64,000 nucleotides of DNA, taken from NCBI RefSeq assembly GCF_900101175.1, contig NZ_FNFQ01000008.1:1-64000 (forward strand), in the 5' to 3' direction. The stretch's first letter is position 1. Every line of letters starts with the position of its first letter. The stretch comes from Stenotrophomonas pavanii. GTDB lineage: Bacteria > Pseudomonadota > Gammaproteobacteria > Xanthomonadales > Xanthomonadaceae. The notes under the pieces were generated by a model. The model ran no database searches and had not been told where the DNA came from. It saw only the letters and a list, made by a program, of their open reading frames with translations. Below are positions 29,045 to 37,258 of this stretch, piece after piece. A program made the translations under genes and the position numbers.

Positions 29045-29656
29045 ATGCCTACCTCGTTCATCGTCGTTGACGACTTCCTTGCACCGGCCGACGCGCACGC
29101 CCTGCGCCAGGCGGCGCTGGGCCTGACCTATCCGGCACAGGACGGCGCATTTCCCGGTCGCAACTCTCTGCAGCGGCTGGAACTGGACAGCCTGGCCGAG
29201 GCGGCGTCACGGCTGGTCAACGAACCGCTGCGGCCGGTCAATCCGCTGCAGTCGCACGGCAAGTTCCGGCTGACCCTGGCCAGCGATGTCGGCCGCGCGA
29301 AAGTGCACGCCGATCACTCGCACTGGTCGGGCATCCTCTACCTGAGTGCGGCCGAGCACTGCAAGGGCGGCACCGAGTTCTTCCGCCACCGGCGTACAGG
29401 CACCGAGCGCATGGCCCTGGACGCCGCGGAACTGGCAGCGCTGGGGTATGCCAACGGCGGCGACATGCATCGCGACATCATCGAGCGCGACAGCAACGAC
29501 GACAGCCAGTGGGAAATGACCATGCGCATCCCGATGCGCTTCAACCGGCTGGTGCTGCTGCGGCCCTGGTTCTGGCACACCGCCGGCCCGGCATTCGGCG
29601 ACCGCCCGGAGAATGGCCGGCTGGTGTACCTGATGTTCTTCGAGCAGGCGCGCTGA
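29045..29656 (+). CDS. Fe(II)/2-oxoglutarate-oxygenase-like protein (DUF6445-type)
   Basis: A 203-residue single-domain protein. The metal site of a double-stranded beta-helix oxygenase is visible: HAD (His88, Asp90) in KVHADHSHWSGILYLS, and a distal His178 in PWFWHTAGPAFG. Arg192 is a candidate 2-oxoglutarate ligand. The pattern resembles the DUF6445 family found with tryptophan-halogenase clusters and in isolation. The substrate is unknown. The ATG at 29045 was chosen because upstream sequence is the groEL terminator. Confidence 0.75.
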   Translation: MPTSFIVVDDFLAPADAHALRQAALGLTYPAQDGAFPGRNSLQRLELDSLAEAASRLVNEPLRPVNPLQSHGKFRLTLASDVGRAKVHADHSHWSGILYLSAAEHCKGGTEFFRHRRTGTERMALDAAELAALGYANGGDMHRDIIERDSNDDSQWEMTMRIPMRFNRLVLLRPWFWHTAGPAFGDRPENGRLVYLMFFEQAR

Positions 29657-29667
29657 GCGGAGCAGGC

Positions 29668-29731
29668 ATCCACGCATGGCGTGGATCTACAGGTGCACGG
29701 TTTCGCTGGTAGATCCACGCCATGCGTGGAT
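29668..29731. repeat. Inverted pair of SMAG repeats
   Basis: ATCCACGC-ATG-GCGTGGAT followed by CTAC (29668-29690) faces GTAG followed by ATCCACGC-CAT-GCGTGGAT (29709-29731), with 18 bases between. The pair separates the converging oxygenase-like and serine-hydrolase genes. Confidence 0.85.
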
Positions 29732-29774
29732 GCGCCCGTCCAGCCGCACGCGATACGCAGGCGTCAACGCACCC

Positions 29775-30938
29775 TCATTCGACGAAGGCCTTCGTCGCGC
29801 CGTACTCCCACTGCCACGGCACGCCCGTATCGCCCAGCACGAACGCCACCAGTGCCGGGAAGGTGGCCTCGGCCCGCACATCGTTGCCCAGGATGACCAC
29901 GCAGCGCTGGTGCCGCTCCACGCACACCAGCGTGTTGCCCACCGCATCGTCGTGGCCGCCCTTGTAGAAGCCTGCGCCCTGCGGGCCGCGGAACGTCACC
30001 ACGCCCAGGCCGGCGGCCAGCCCCTTGTGCTGCCGGGCCGCAGGCAGCTCCGGCTGCAGCGTGGGAAACTGGCTGGCGGTGGTGATCGGCAGCTGCGGCC
30101 GCACCAGCTCCCTGCGCATTGAAGCCGACAGCCCGTCGCCGCGCACGTAGCCGGCGGCGAAGCGGGCCATGTCGGCGATCGTGGTGTCCATCGAACCGGC
30201 CGCACGCACGCGGCTGCGTTCATCGTGCGGCACCGTATCGCCATCGGCGGTCCAGCCGTCGGCCAGGTTGCCGGCGAAGTCCGCGCGCCACGTCATGCTG
30301 GTGCGCGTCATGCCGAAGCGGTCGAAGATGCGCTCCTGCATCAGCGTCCCCACGTCCTGGCCCAGCCGCCCGCGTTCGATCACGAACTGCAGCAGGATCA
30401 GTCCGTCGCCGGAATACCCGTAGCGGGCGCCCGGGTTGAAGTGGAACTTCAGCCGGCCATCCGGTTCGAGAAAGCCGAAGTTGGCGAAACCGCTGGCGTG
30501 ATTGAGCAGCAGGCGCGGCGTGAGCTGGCGCCAGCGCGCATCGCCGGCCAGCACGCTGTAGTCGGCGTACTTCTTCGGTTCGGGCGGATACGCCGGAAGC
30601 GGTTTGTCCAGTGCAGTGGCAATGCTGGCGTCCAGCTGGATCGGCGTGTCCTGCGCCAGCTGCGCGACCAGGTGACCAAAGGCCATCTTGGTCAATGACG
30701 CGGCGTACATCACGGTGTCGGTGCGCAACGGCGCGCCCGTGGCGTTGCGTTCACCATAGGCGGCCACATGCACGACCTTGCCGCCATCGACCACGGCCAG
30801 TGCCATGCCGCGCGCATGGGCGGCCCGCATCAGGCGCTGTGCTTCGGCATCGATGCGGGCGGGCGAGGGCAGTGGAGGCGGCGCGGCCAGCACGGCCAGC
30901 GGGAGCAGCGTCAGCAACATCAGGACGGCACGGCGCAT
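29775..30938 (-). CDS. Beta-lactamase-fold serine hydrolase (family S12), exported
   Basis: A 387-residue protein with a signal peptide (about 1-19). The class C/esterase fold shows SLTK (81-84, Ser81), HASGF (147-151) and a YSG triad (175-177) in place of the usual YxN. This change at the third residue makes true beta-lactamase activity less likely. An esterase or D-aminopeptidase-like role is more plausible. It lies 67 bases downstream of the aspartic-protease gene on the same strand and may be co-transcribed. Confidence 0.87.
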   Translation of the reverse strand: MRRAVLMLLTLLPLAVLAAPPPLPSPARIDAEAQRLMRAAHARGMALAVVDGGKVVHVAAYGERNATGAPLRTDTVMYAASLTKMAFGHLVAQLAQDTPIQLDASIATALDKPLPAYPPEPKKYADYSVLAGDARWRQLTPRLLLNHASGFANFGFLEPDGRLKFHFNPGARYGYSGDGLILLQFVIERGRLGQDVGTLMQERIFDRFGMTRTSMTWRADFAGNLADGWTADGDTVPHDERSRVRAAGSMDTTIADMARFAAGYVRGDGLSASMRRELVRPQLPITTASQFPTLQPELPAARQHKGLAAGLGVVTFRGPQGAGFYKGGHDDAVGNTLVCVERHQRCVVILGNDVRAEATFPALVAFVLGDTGVPWQWEYGATKAFVE

Positions 30939-31005
30939 GCGTGGAACTCCTGGCGGGACCGGGCGGATGCTACGCCAGCCAGGTCCCACCGTCATGGGCC
31001 GGAGG

Positions 31006-31929
31006 TCAGCCGGGCCGGCGCAGGCAGATCCGCGCCGCTCCCGCACCGATGTCCACCTGGCCGCCGCGCATCGCATCGGCACCGAGGATCAGCGCCGGTC
31101 GTGCCTCCAGGCCGATCGCCTTGAACACCGGCAGTTCGCTGATCCGGACCTCCATCGAAGGGTGCTGCCAGCCGCCGCCGTTCATGCCGGGCAGGGTGTA
31201 CAGCCAGGTGGCCTGCGCACCGCCACCCAGGCCTTCGGTGCCCTTTGCACGCAGGCGCACCCGTGCATCGCTGCCGTCGGTGCGCAGCCCCAGTGCGCGG
31301 GCGGCTTCGGCATTGAGCACGGTCTGCGCCGCGCCCGTATCGACCACTGCGACCGCCTCGGCGCCCGGCGTGCCCAGCGTCAGCATGACGAAGCCGAACT
31401 GGCGCAGGCCAGCGCTGCGCCCGGGCAGTGCATTGGCCTGGCAGCCCGGTCCCTCCAGGTTCAACCGCCCGGGCGTCCACAGCGCCAGCTGCTCGCGGCC
31501 GAAATCCCAGCGGGTGTCCCAGCGCCCGGTCAGATCATTGCCGATCAAGCCGTCGATCGCCGGGTCATCGTCTTTCGCCAGGGAGGACAGATCGACCTGC
31601 ATGCCACTGGCATTCAATTGCCAGCTTCCCAGTTGCCACGCCGTGCTGCGCATGCGCTGCAGCCGGGCCGCGTTCGCGCTGGCACCCTGGGCCTGCGACA
31701 CGGCCGCTTGCGCATCGTCCAGGCCATAGCGCCGGACCACGCGTGCATCGACCAGGGTTGCCCCGGCGGCACTGTCGACCACGAAGCGCAGCGGTTCGGC
31801 GCGTCCGTCCAGCGAGACGGCCACCGCCGGGTGGCCGCCCTGCATCCACATCGGCAGGACGTGCTCGGGGGCGTCGGCTGCCCACGCGGGCAGCGCGGCA
31901 GCAAGCAGGGAGAGAAGGATGAGGCGCAA
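31006..31929 (-). CDS. Exported retropepsin-like aspartic protease with two domains
   Basis: A 307-residue protein with a signal peptide (MRLILLSLLAAALPAWA). It contains two aspartyl-protease-like halves in one chain: FVVDSAAGATLV (Asp52) and VAVVDTGAAQTVL (Asp197), followed by FKAIGLEARPALILGADAM. The second half has the canonical DTG. The first has DSA, so it may lack full activity and serve as a partner half. The protein would act in the periplasm. It diverges from the two-component system with 107 bases between. Confidence 0.82.
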   Translation of the reverse strand: MRLILLSLLAAALPAWAADAPEHVLPMWMQGGHPAVAVSLDGRAEPLRFVVDSAAGATLVDARVVRRYGLDDAQAAVSQAQGASANAARLQRMRSTAWQLGSWQLNASGMQVDLSSLAKDDDPAIDGLIGNDLTGRWDTRWDFGREQLALWTPGRLNLEGPGCQANALPGRSAGLRQFGFVMLTLGTPGAEAVAVVDTGAAQTVLNAEAARALGLRTDGSDARVRLRAKGTEGLGGGAQATWLYTLPGMNGGGWQHPSMEVRISELPVFKAIGLEARPALILGADAMRGGQVDIGAGAARICLRRPG

Positions 31930-32036
31930 GGGAAGGCTCCGCAGTGATCATGGGGCGACCATTGGCGCGCTGCGGCGTATCGCAGGAATATCAGTGTTGA
32001 TACCGTCCTGATACAGACCTGCCCGATACTGCCTGC

Positions 32037-32744
32037 ATGAGTACTTCTGCCCGTGTCATCGTCGTCGATGACGACGCCAGCATCCGCGACGCCATCGCCG
32101 ATTGCCTGCTGCTGCACGGCTACCAGGTGCGCGTGGCGGCGGACGCCACTGCGCTGGACGTGCTGCTGCAGGTCGAACGCCCGGACGTGATCATCCTGGA
32201 CTGGATGATGCCCGGCGAAGATGGGCTTTCGGTCTGCCGGCGGTTGCAGGCGCGGGCCATTCCGATCCTGATGCTGTCTGCGATGGGCAGCGCGCCCGAT
32301 CGGGTCATCGGCCTGGAGATGGGCGCCGATGACTACCTGGCCAAGCCGTTCGATCCCCGTGAGCTGCTGGCGCGGGTGCGCGCGTTGCTGCGTCGCCAGC
32401 ACAAGCTGCGCGCCCAGGTGCCCAGCGAGCTGCGGTTTGCCGGTTGGCGGCTGCTGCCCGAACAACGGCGCCTGCTGGCGCCGGATGGAAGCGAACTGGT
32501 GCTCAGCCGCGGTGAATTCAGCCTGCTGCTGGCGCTGGCCGAGCGGCCCGGGCGGGTGCTCGGCCGCGAGCAGCTGCTGCAGCTCAGCCGCGGCGAATCC
32601 AGTGACACGGTCGATCGCGCAGTCGACCTGGCGGTCAGCCGGCTGCGCCGCAAGCTCGGGCAGGCCGCGCCGGGTGCCGAAGCCCTGGTGCAGACCTCGC
32701 GCGGTGAAGGCTACCGCTTCGATGCCGCGGTACAGGTGCTGTGA
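32037..32744 (+). CDS. OmpR-family response regulator
   Basis: A 235-residue regulator. The receiver domain has the acidic pair at 11-13, phospho-acceptor Asp55 (VIILDWMMPG) and Lys103 (AKPFD). The C-terminal winged helix ends with SRLRRKLG and TSRGEGYRF. It overlaps the sensor kinase gene by four bases (GTGA). The inducing signal is unknown. The divergent aspartic protease is a candidate target. Confidence 0.95.
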   Translation: MSTSARVIVVDDDASIRDAIADCLLLHGYQVRVAADATALDVLLQVERPDVIILDWMMPGEDGLSVCRRLQARAIPILMLSAMGSAPDRVIGLEMGADDYLAKPFDPRELLARVRALLRRQHKLRAQVPSELRFAGWRLLPEQRRLLAPDGSELVLSRGEFSLLLALAERPGRVLGREQLLQLSRGESSDTVDRAVDLAVSRLRRKLGQAAPGAEALVQTSRGEGYRFDAAVQVL

Positions 32745-34075
32745 GCGGCCGGTGGTCCACTGCACGCTGGATCGCGATGCTGGCCCTGGCCAGCTTGCTG
32801 CTGGCGACCCTGGTCAGCGTGGCGGTGGTCGGCTGGATGCCCCGTCCCGCGCCACCACCGATGCGGCTGGACCAGGCCATGCAGGTGCTGCGCGGCGAAC
32901 GGGAGGCCGCGCCGCTGGGCCTGCATCTGGCCCGCCAGGACGGGCCCCCGCAGGGCAGCGCCAGCGACTGGCTCACGCAGTTGGCGGCGTTGCAGATGGG
33001 ACTGCCGGCAAAGGACGTGCGCTGGGTCTGGAGCGGGCAGGGCAAGGCGCCCGACGTGCAGGTCATCGAGGGCGGCGCGGTGCTCGATGCGACCGCTCGG
33101 GCCGGTGTGCTGAAGGCGCAGTCGGCGGTATTGACCGCCATGCAGTGGCCGCCGTTCGAACTGGGTGTGCGCCAGGCCGATGGACGTTGGCAGGTGGTCG
33201 GCAGCGATCACAGCGATCTGGCCGCCTGGCGCCGGCAGGTGATGCTCGCGCTGTTGGGCGGCGCGGTGTTGCTGGCGCCGCTGGCGGCATGGGCGTCGAT
33301 CCGGCTGGGGCGGCCGCTGCGCCGCCTGGCCGAAGCCAGTGCGCGTGCCGACCTGCAGGCCGAAGTGCCGTTGCCCGATGATGGCCCACGCGAAGTACAG
33401 GTGCTGGCCGCCGCGATCAGCACCGGTCGCCAACGCCTGCGCGCGCAGGCGCAGGAGATGACCCACATGCTGGCGGCGGTGGCGCACGACCTGCGCACAC
33501 CCCTGACCGGTCTGCGCCTGCGCGCCGAGTTCGCGCCCGCGCCCCAGGCGGCGCGGATGGTGGCGGACATCGAGCGCATGGACGCGATGATCGAGCAGGT
33601 GCTCGACTACGCACGTGGCGAACTGCAGCCGCCGCAGATGCGCGCGCTGGATCTGGCGGCCCTGCTTGAGGACTGCGTGCAGGCGGCGCTGCTGCGCGGG
33701 GTGGACATCGTGCTGCAGGGCCCGGACACGTTGCCGTGGTACGGCGATGCACTGCTGCTGCGGCGCGCGGTCGACAATCTCATCGACAACGCCGCGCGCT
33801 ACGCGGGGGCCGTGGAGCTGCAGGTGGCCCTGGTCGGCCACGACGTGCAGCTGGATGTGATGGACCGTGGCCCCGGCATCGCCGAGGCCGACCGTGCACG
33901 CCTGCTGCAACCCTTCCAGCGCAGCGAAAGCTCGCGCAGCCGCGCCACCGGCGGGGCCGGGCTGGGGCTGGCCGTGGCCGCCAACGTGGCCAGGCGACAT
34001 GCCGGCCAACTGCAGCTGCTGCACCGTGAGGGCGGTGGGCTGATCGCACGCCTGCTGCTGGGAAGCACTGGCTGA
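32741..34075 (+). CDS. Sensor histidine kinase
   Basis: A 444-residue membrane kinase. Membrane segments are near residues 8-30 and 165-188, enclosing a periplasmic sensor part of about 130 residues. A HAMP domain follows, then the dimerisation box AAVAHDLRTPLTGL with His249 as phospho-site, DNLIDNAARYA (N-box, about 345), DRGPGIAEAD (G1) and GGAGLGLAVAANVARRH (G2). The GTG start overlaps the stop of the response regulator, so the two are coupled. Confidence 0.94.
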   Translation: MSGRWSTARWIAMLALASLLLATLVSVAVVGWMPRPAPPPMRLDQAMQVLRGEREAAPLGLHLARQDGPPQGSASDWLTQLAALQMGLPAKDVRWVWSGQGKAPDVQVIEGGAVLDATARAGVLKAQSAVLTAMQWPPFELGVRQADGRWQVVGSDHSDLAAWRRQVMLALLGGAVLLAPLAAWASIRLGRPLRRLAEASARADLQAEVPLPDDGPREVQVLAAAISTGRQRLRAQAQEMTHMLAAVAHDLRTPLTGLRLRAEFAPAPQAARMVADIERMDAMIEQVLDYARGELQPPQMRALDLAALLEDCVQAALLRGVDIVLQGPDTLPWYGDALLLRRAVDNLIDNAARYAGAVELQVALVGHDVQLDVMDRGPGIAEADRARLLQPFQRSESSRSRATGGAGLGLAVAANVARRHAGQLQLLHREGGGLIARLLLGSTG

Positions 34076-34117
34076 AATTCAGATCCGATTTGCCTGGCTC
34101 AGCCATCCTGCAATATA

Positions 34118-34131
34118 GTTAGGTGCCTAAC
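34118..34131. promoter_or_regulatory. Palindrome GTTAGG-TG-CCTAAC, probable MarR operator
   Basis: Perfect six-base arms lie 17 bases before the MarR-type gene and overlap a likely -10 box (TATAGT). The position fits autorepression. Confidence 0.7.
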
Positions 34132-34147
34132 CACATGCGGACGCCAG

Positions 34148-34648
34148 ATGATCGAAGCCAAGCACCGCGCTCTTCTGGCAGAAGCGCAGCGACGCGGCCA
34201 CGCCAACATCGCGCCGCTGCACCTGTGCTTCCAGCTGCTCTCGTTGTCCTCGTCGATCGATCGCGACTGCGCCGCGCGGCTGGCACCGCATGGGCTCAGC
34301 GAGGGCCGCTTCATCGTGCTGTTCCTGTTGCACGGGGCCGGTGGCGCACTGCCGCCGCACCTGCTGGCCGAGCGTGCCGGCGTGACCCGCGCCACCATCA
34401 GCGGCCTGCTCGATGGCCTGCAGCGTGAAGGCCTGCTGCAGCGTCGCAGCGATGACGGGGATGGCCGCCGTCTGCAGATCGTGTTGACTGCACCGGGAAA
34501 GCGCTTGGCCGAATCGCTGTTCGAGCAGCACACGCACTGGATCAGCGGCCTGTTCAACGGCCTGGACGCGGGTGAACAGCAGCAGCTGTCGCAGCTGCTG
34601 CACAAGGTCTGGCAGCACACGGACACTGGGCGGGAATCCGCAGCATGA
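34148..34648 (+). CDS. MarR-family transcriptional regulator
   Basis: A 166-residue regulator with a winged helix-turn-helix (about 60-120): LPPHLLAERAGVTRATISGLLDGLQREGLLQRR followed by the wing DDGDGRRLQIVLT. Flanking helices would form the dimer. Its TGA overlaps the ATG of the HEAT-repeat gene, so the two are coupled. The palindrome upstream is its likely operator. The ligand is unknown. Confidence 0.92.
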   Translation: MIEAKHRALLAEAQRRGHANIAPLHLCFQLLSLSSSIDRDCAARLAPHGLSEGRFIVLFLLHGAGGALPPHLLAERAGVTRATISGLLDGLQREGLLQRRSDDGDGRRLQIVLTAPGKRLAESLFEQHTHWISGLFNGLDAGEQQQLSQLLHKVWQHTDTGRESAA

Positions 34649-35385
34649 GCACGCCCGTTCCTGCGCAAAGGCTGCGTGCACTCAACAGTGGCAGCGCCGC
34701 TGCCACCCATCTGGCCGAGTGCCTGGCCGTGGATTTCACCGCGCTGCTGCAGGTGGTGGCGCCTGCCCTTGAGCCGGAAGCGCTGCAATGTATGCGCGAT
34801 GCCTCAGGCAAGGGCATCACCCAGCGCATGGCGCTGGCGGCGCGGTTGCTGCACGAAGCCGGGCAGGGGGATCCTGCGCGTTGGCAGGCGCATGTGTCAG
34901 ACACGGTGCGCGGCTGGGCCTGCTACCTGATCGGCAGCGATGCCGGCGCGACGCTGCCGGCCAAGCTGCGGGCGATGCGTCCGCTGGCTGACGACCCGCA
35001 CTTCGGCGTGCGCGAATGGGCGTGGCTGGCGCTGCGTGCCGACATTGTTGCCGCACCCCTGCAGGCGCTGGAGTACCTGCAGCCATGGACGCAGGAAGCA
35101 TCGCCGTACCTGCGCCGCTTCGCCTGCGAAGCGCTGCGCCCGCGTGGCGTGTGGGCCACGCATATCGCGCTGTTCAAGCGGCACCCGGAACATGCATTGC
35201 CGCTGCTGGAAGCACTGGCTAACGACCCGGAGCGCTACGTGCAGGACTCCGTGGGCAACTGGCTCAACGACGCCGGCAAGACGCAGCCGCAGTGGCTGCG
35301 TGCGGTGTGCGCGCGCTGGCAGTACGAACACCACAGCGACGCCAATGCCTACATCCGCAAGCGTGCACTGCGCTCGCTCCGGTAG
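34645..35385 (+). CDS. HEAT-repeat protein of the AlkD-like DNA-alkylation-repair type
   Basis: A 246-residue all-helical protein. Repeats such as RGWACYLIGSD, DDPHFGVREWAWLALRADI, EASPYLRRFACEALRPRGVW and DPERYVQDSVGNWLNDAGKT follow the HEAT pattern of AlkD-like proteins, which grip DNA and remove alkylated bases. Family members close to this one are often annotated as DNA alkylation repair proteins, but the catalytic residues cannot be confirmed by eye. Coupling to a MarR repressor suggests stress-induced expression. The TAG stop is part of a SMAG head. Confidence 0.8.
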   Translation: MSTPVPAQRLRALNSGSAAATHLAECLAVDFTALLQVVAPALEPEALQCMRDASGKGITQRMALAARLLHEAGQGDPARWQAHVSDTVRGWACYLIGSDAGATLPAKLRAMRPLADDPHFGVREWAWLALRADIVAAPLQALEYLQPWTQEASPYLRRFACEALRPRGVWATHIALFKRHPEHALPLLEALANDPERYVQDSVGNWLNDAGKTQPQWLRAVCARWQYEHHSDANAYIRKRALRSLR

Positions 35386-35404
35386 TGCCGGCCGCTGGCC
35401 GGCA
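35382..35404 (+). repeat. SMAG repeat that supplies the stop of the HEAT-repeat gene
   Basis: GTAG (35382-35385) heads TGCCGGCC-GCT-GGCCGGCA. Its TAG is the stop codon of the gene before it. Confidence 0.88.
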
Positions 35405-35562
35405 CCCCCCGGACCTTCAAGGAACAAGCAGCATGTCGCACACCTTCATCGAGCGCTATACCGCCACCCCCGCCTGCACCCCGGACGCGCATGGCACATG
35501 CGCCGGTCACCCGGACGCGGTAAACAGGGCATTGCCCATGTCCATCCGCAGGGAAGTTGATC

Positions 35563-35820
35563 ATGCAGAGCACGCTCCAGGTCACGCTGTTCGGTCCGCT
35601 TGGCGACAGCCCGGCATTGCAGTTGCCGGGGCTGGAAGGGCCGTCGGTGGCCATCCCGGAAGCGACCCTGCGGCGGTTGGTCTCCGATCTCTATACAACG
35701 CGCTCCCTGCTCAACCCCGAGCAGCTGGACGAGGCCAGGCAGGAGCTGGACCGCGTGCTGGAGCGCTGGGCGGACATCCACGAAGGCCTGCTGCTGGACG
35801 TGGAAGTGCATGGCAAATGA
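35563..35820 (+). CDS. Small hypothetical protein
   Basis: An 85-residue protein starting MQSTLQVTLFGPLGDSPALQLPG and ending WADIHEGLLLDVEVHGK. It has no signal or membrane segment. The pattern is a short beta part followed by two amphipathic helices. I do not recognise a family. The ATG at 35563 follows GGGAAG. The 35405-35562 stretch before it holds an open frame (from 35433) with no recognisable content. Codon use in the 85-residue frame is typical of neighbours, which is the main support. Confidence 0.55.
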   Translation: MQSTLQVTLFGPLGDSPALQLPGLEGPSVAIPEATLRRLVSDLYTTRSLLNPEQLDEARQELDRVLERWADIHEGLLLDVEVHGK

Positions 35821-35900
35821 CCGACGTTGCGTGGCTGCCGCCACGTAGGCAGCGCTGGAGCCCACCTCGCTGAACCACGTCCCCAGTTGCGGATGAAACA

Positions 35901-35930
35901 TTTTGCACTGCGCAAAAGCTGTGCTATCAA
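35901..35930 (+). promoter_or_regulatory. Candidate promoter with inverted repeat before the aromatic leader
   Basis: TTGCAC (35903-35908), a 16-base spacer and TATCAA (35925-35930) could be -35 and -10 boxes. The -35 overlaps an inverted repeat TTTTGC-ACTGC-GCAAAA (35901-35917), a possible repressor site. With this promoter the transcript would start within a few bases of the leader ATG, so the leader may be translated without a ribosome-binding site. Confidence 0.45.
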
Positions 35931-35938
35931 TAGATCCC

Positions 35939-36016
35939 ATGAACGCAGCCGCTACCCGCTTTTACTGGTATTACTTTCCGAAGCCACTGGCGGAGGAAGG
36001 ACTGCGCTCACCCTGA
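35939..36016 (+). CDS. Aromatic leader peptide of the DAHP synthase attenuator
   Basis: A 25-residue open frame whose residues 8-13 are FYWYYF: Phe, Tyr, Trp, Tyr, Tyr, Phe in a row (bases 35960-35977). It ends at a TGA (36014-36016) 25 bases before a strong intrinsic terminator, and the DAHP synthase starts 47 bases after that terminator. Six consecutive aromatic codons, the length and the position match leader peptides of ribosome-mediated attenuators such as those of trp and phe operons. Starvation for any of the three aromatic amino acids would stall the ribosome here. There is no clear ribosome-binding site. Confidence 0.85.
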   Translation: MNAAATRFYWYYFPKPLAEEGLRSP

Positions 36017-36069
36017 AGAAAGCTTCAGACGCATTCCCGAAAGCCGCCAGCGAACCTGGCGGCTTTTTT
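35987..36069 (+). terminator. Attenuator: terminator and mutually exclusive antiterminator
   Basis: The terminator is AAGCCGCCAG-CGAAC-CTGGCGGCTT (36041-36065) with a run of six T through 36069. CTGGCGG at 35987-35993, just after the FYWYYF codons, can pair with CCGCCAG at 36044-36050 and so break the terminator stem. A small hairpin CTGAAG-AAAG-CTTCAG (36013-36028) overlaps the leader stop. A ribosome stalled at the aromatic codons would free the 35987 segment and allow read-through into the DAHP synthase. Confidence 0.85.
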
Positions 36070-36115
36070 CATGTCGCCACGCTGGGGACCCCCAACGTTC
36101 CGGAGATCTCCCCCA

Positions 36116-37189
36116 ATGCCCCCGCACACCGACGACCTGCGTATCCGCACCATCGAACCGCTGACACCGCCCGCCCAGCTGCTGGCGATGCTGCCCTGTG
36201 ACGATGAAGCTTCCGACACCGTCAGCGCCTCGCGCGCGGCCCTGCACCAGATCCTGCACGGCCGTGACGACCGCCTGGCCGTGGTGGTGGGCCCGTGCTC
36301 GATCCATGATCCCAACGCCGCCATCGAGTACGCCCAGCGCCTCAAACCGCTGCGTGATGCACTGGCCGGCGAACTGGAAATCGTCATGCGCGTCTATTTC
36401 GAGAAGCCGCGCACCACGGTGGGCTGGAAGGGCCTGATCAACGATCCGGACCTGGACGGCAGCTTCAGGATCGACAAGGGCCTGCGCATCGCCCGCGGCC
36501 TGCTGCGCGACATCAACAAGCTCGGCCTGCCGGCCGGTGTCGAGTTCCTCGACGTGATCTCGCCGCAGTACATCGCCGACCTGGTGGCGTGGGGCGCGAT
36601 CGGCGCGCGTACCACCGAAAGCCAGGTGCATCGTGAGCTTGCCTCGGGGCTGTCGTGCCCGGTCGGCTTCAAGAACGGCACCGATGGCAACGTCAAGATC
36701 GCCGCTGACGCGGTGGGGGCGGCGTCCAATCCGCATCACTTCCTGTCGGTCACCAAGCAGGGCGGCACCGCCATCGTGTCGACCACCGGCAACCCGGATT
36801 GCCACGTGATCCTGCGCGGCGGCAAGCAGCCGAACTATGACGCAGGCAGCGTCGGCGAGGCCTGCCAGGTGCTGGCCAAGGCCAAGCTGCCGACCCGGCT
36901 GATGATCGATGCCAGCCATGCCAACAGCCTGAAGAACCCGGAAAACCAGCCGAAGGTGATCGACGACATCGCCGCTCAGCTGGAAGAGGGCGAACAGCGC
37001 ATCGTCGGCGTGATGATCGAGAGCCATCTGGTCGGTGGCCGCCAGGAACTGGTGGAAGGCCAGCCGCTGGTCTACGGGCAGAGCATCACCGATGGCTGCA
37101 TCGACTGGGATACCACGGTGACGGTGCTGGAGCGACTGGCTGCTGCCGTGCGCGCCCGTCGTGACGTAAAGGTGTCCGAAGCGGCCTGA
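36116..37189 (+). CDS. 3-deoxy-7-phosphoheptulonate synthase, class I
   Basis: A 357-residue enzyme of the AroF/AroG/AroH type, which joins phosphoenolpyruvate and erythrose 4-phosphate, the first step of aromatic amino-acid synthesis. Marks are VVVGPCSIHDPNAAIEYAQRL (55-75), MRVYFEKPRTTVGWKGLINDP, GARTTESQVHRELASGLSCPVGFKNGTDG and MIDASHANS. Which aromatic amino acid inhibits it cannot be told from sequence alone, so no isozyme symbol is given. It is controlled by the upstream attenuator with all three aromatics in its leader. Confidence 0.96.
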   Translation: MPPHTDDLRIRTIEPLTPPAQLLAMLPCDDEASDTVSASRAALHQILHGRDDRLAVVVGPCSIHDPNAAIEYAQRLKPLRDALAGELEIVMRVYFEKPRTTVGWKGLINDPDLDGSFRIDKGLRIARGLLRDINKLGLPAGVEFLDVISPQYIADLVAWGAIGARTTESQVHRELASGLSCPVGFKNGTDGNVKIAADAVGAASNPHHFLSVTKQGGTAIVSTTGNPDCHVILRGGKQPNYDAGSVGEACQVLAKAKLPTRLMIDASHANSLKNPENQPKVIDDIAAQLEEGEQRIVGVMIESHLVGGRQELVEGQPLVYGQSITDGCIDWDTTVTVLERLAAAVRARRDVKVSEAA

Positions 37190-37258
37190 TGGAAGCCGCC
37201 TGAGCGCGGCACGTGTGTGGATGGCGGCCAGCGCCTGCGGGGGTGCGGCCGCGATCAG

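Noticed and set aside
29775..30938. Functional beta-lactamase resistance gene
   Set aside because: The fold and SLTK are present, but the YxN motif is YSG and a clear KTG is missing, so hydrolysis of beta-lactams is not supported.
35433..35873. Open frame starting MSHTFIERY after the SMAG repeat
   Set aside because: The first 50 codons look possible, but the frame then runs out of phase through the 85-residue gene with shadow-like sequence. It could be the relic of a broken gene, but there is not enough to support it.
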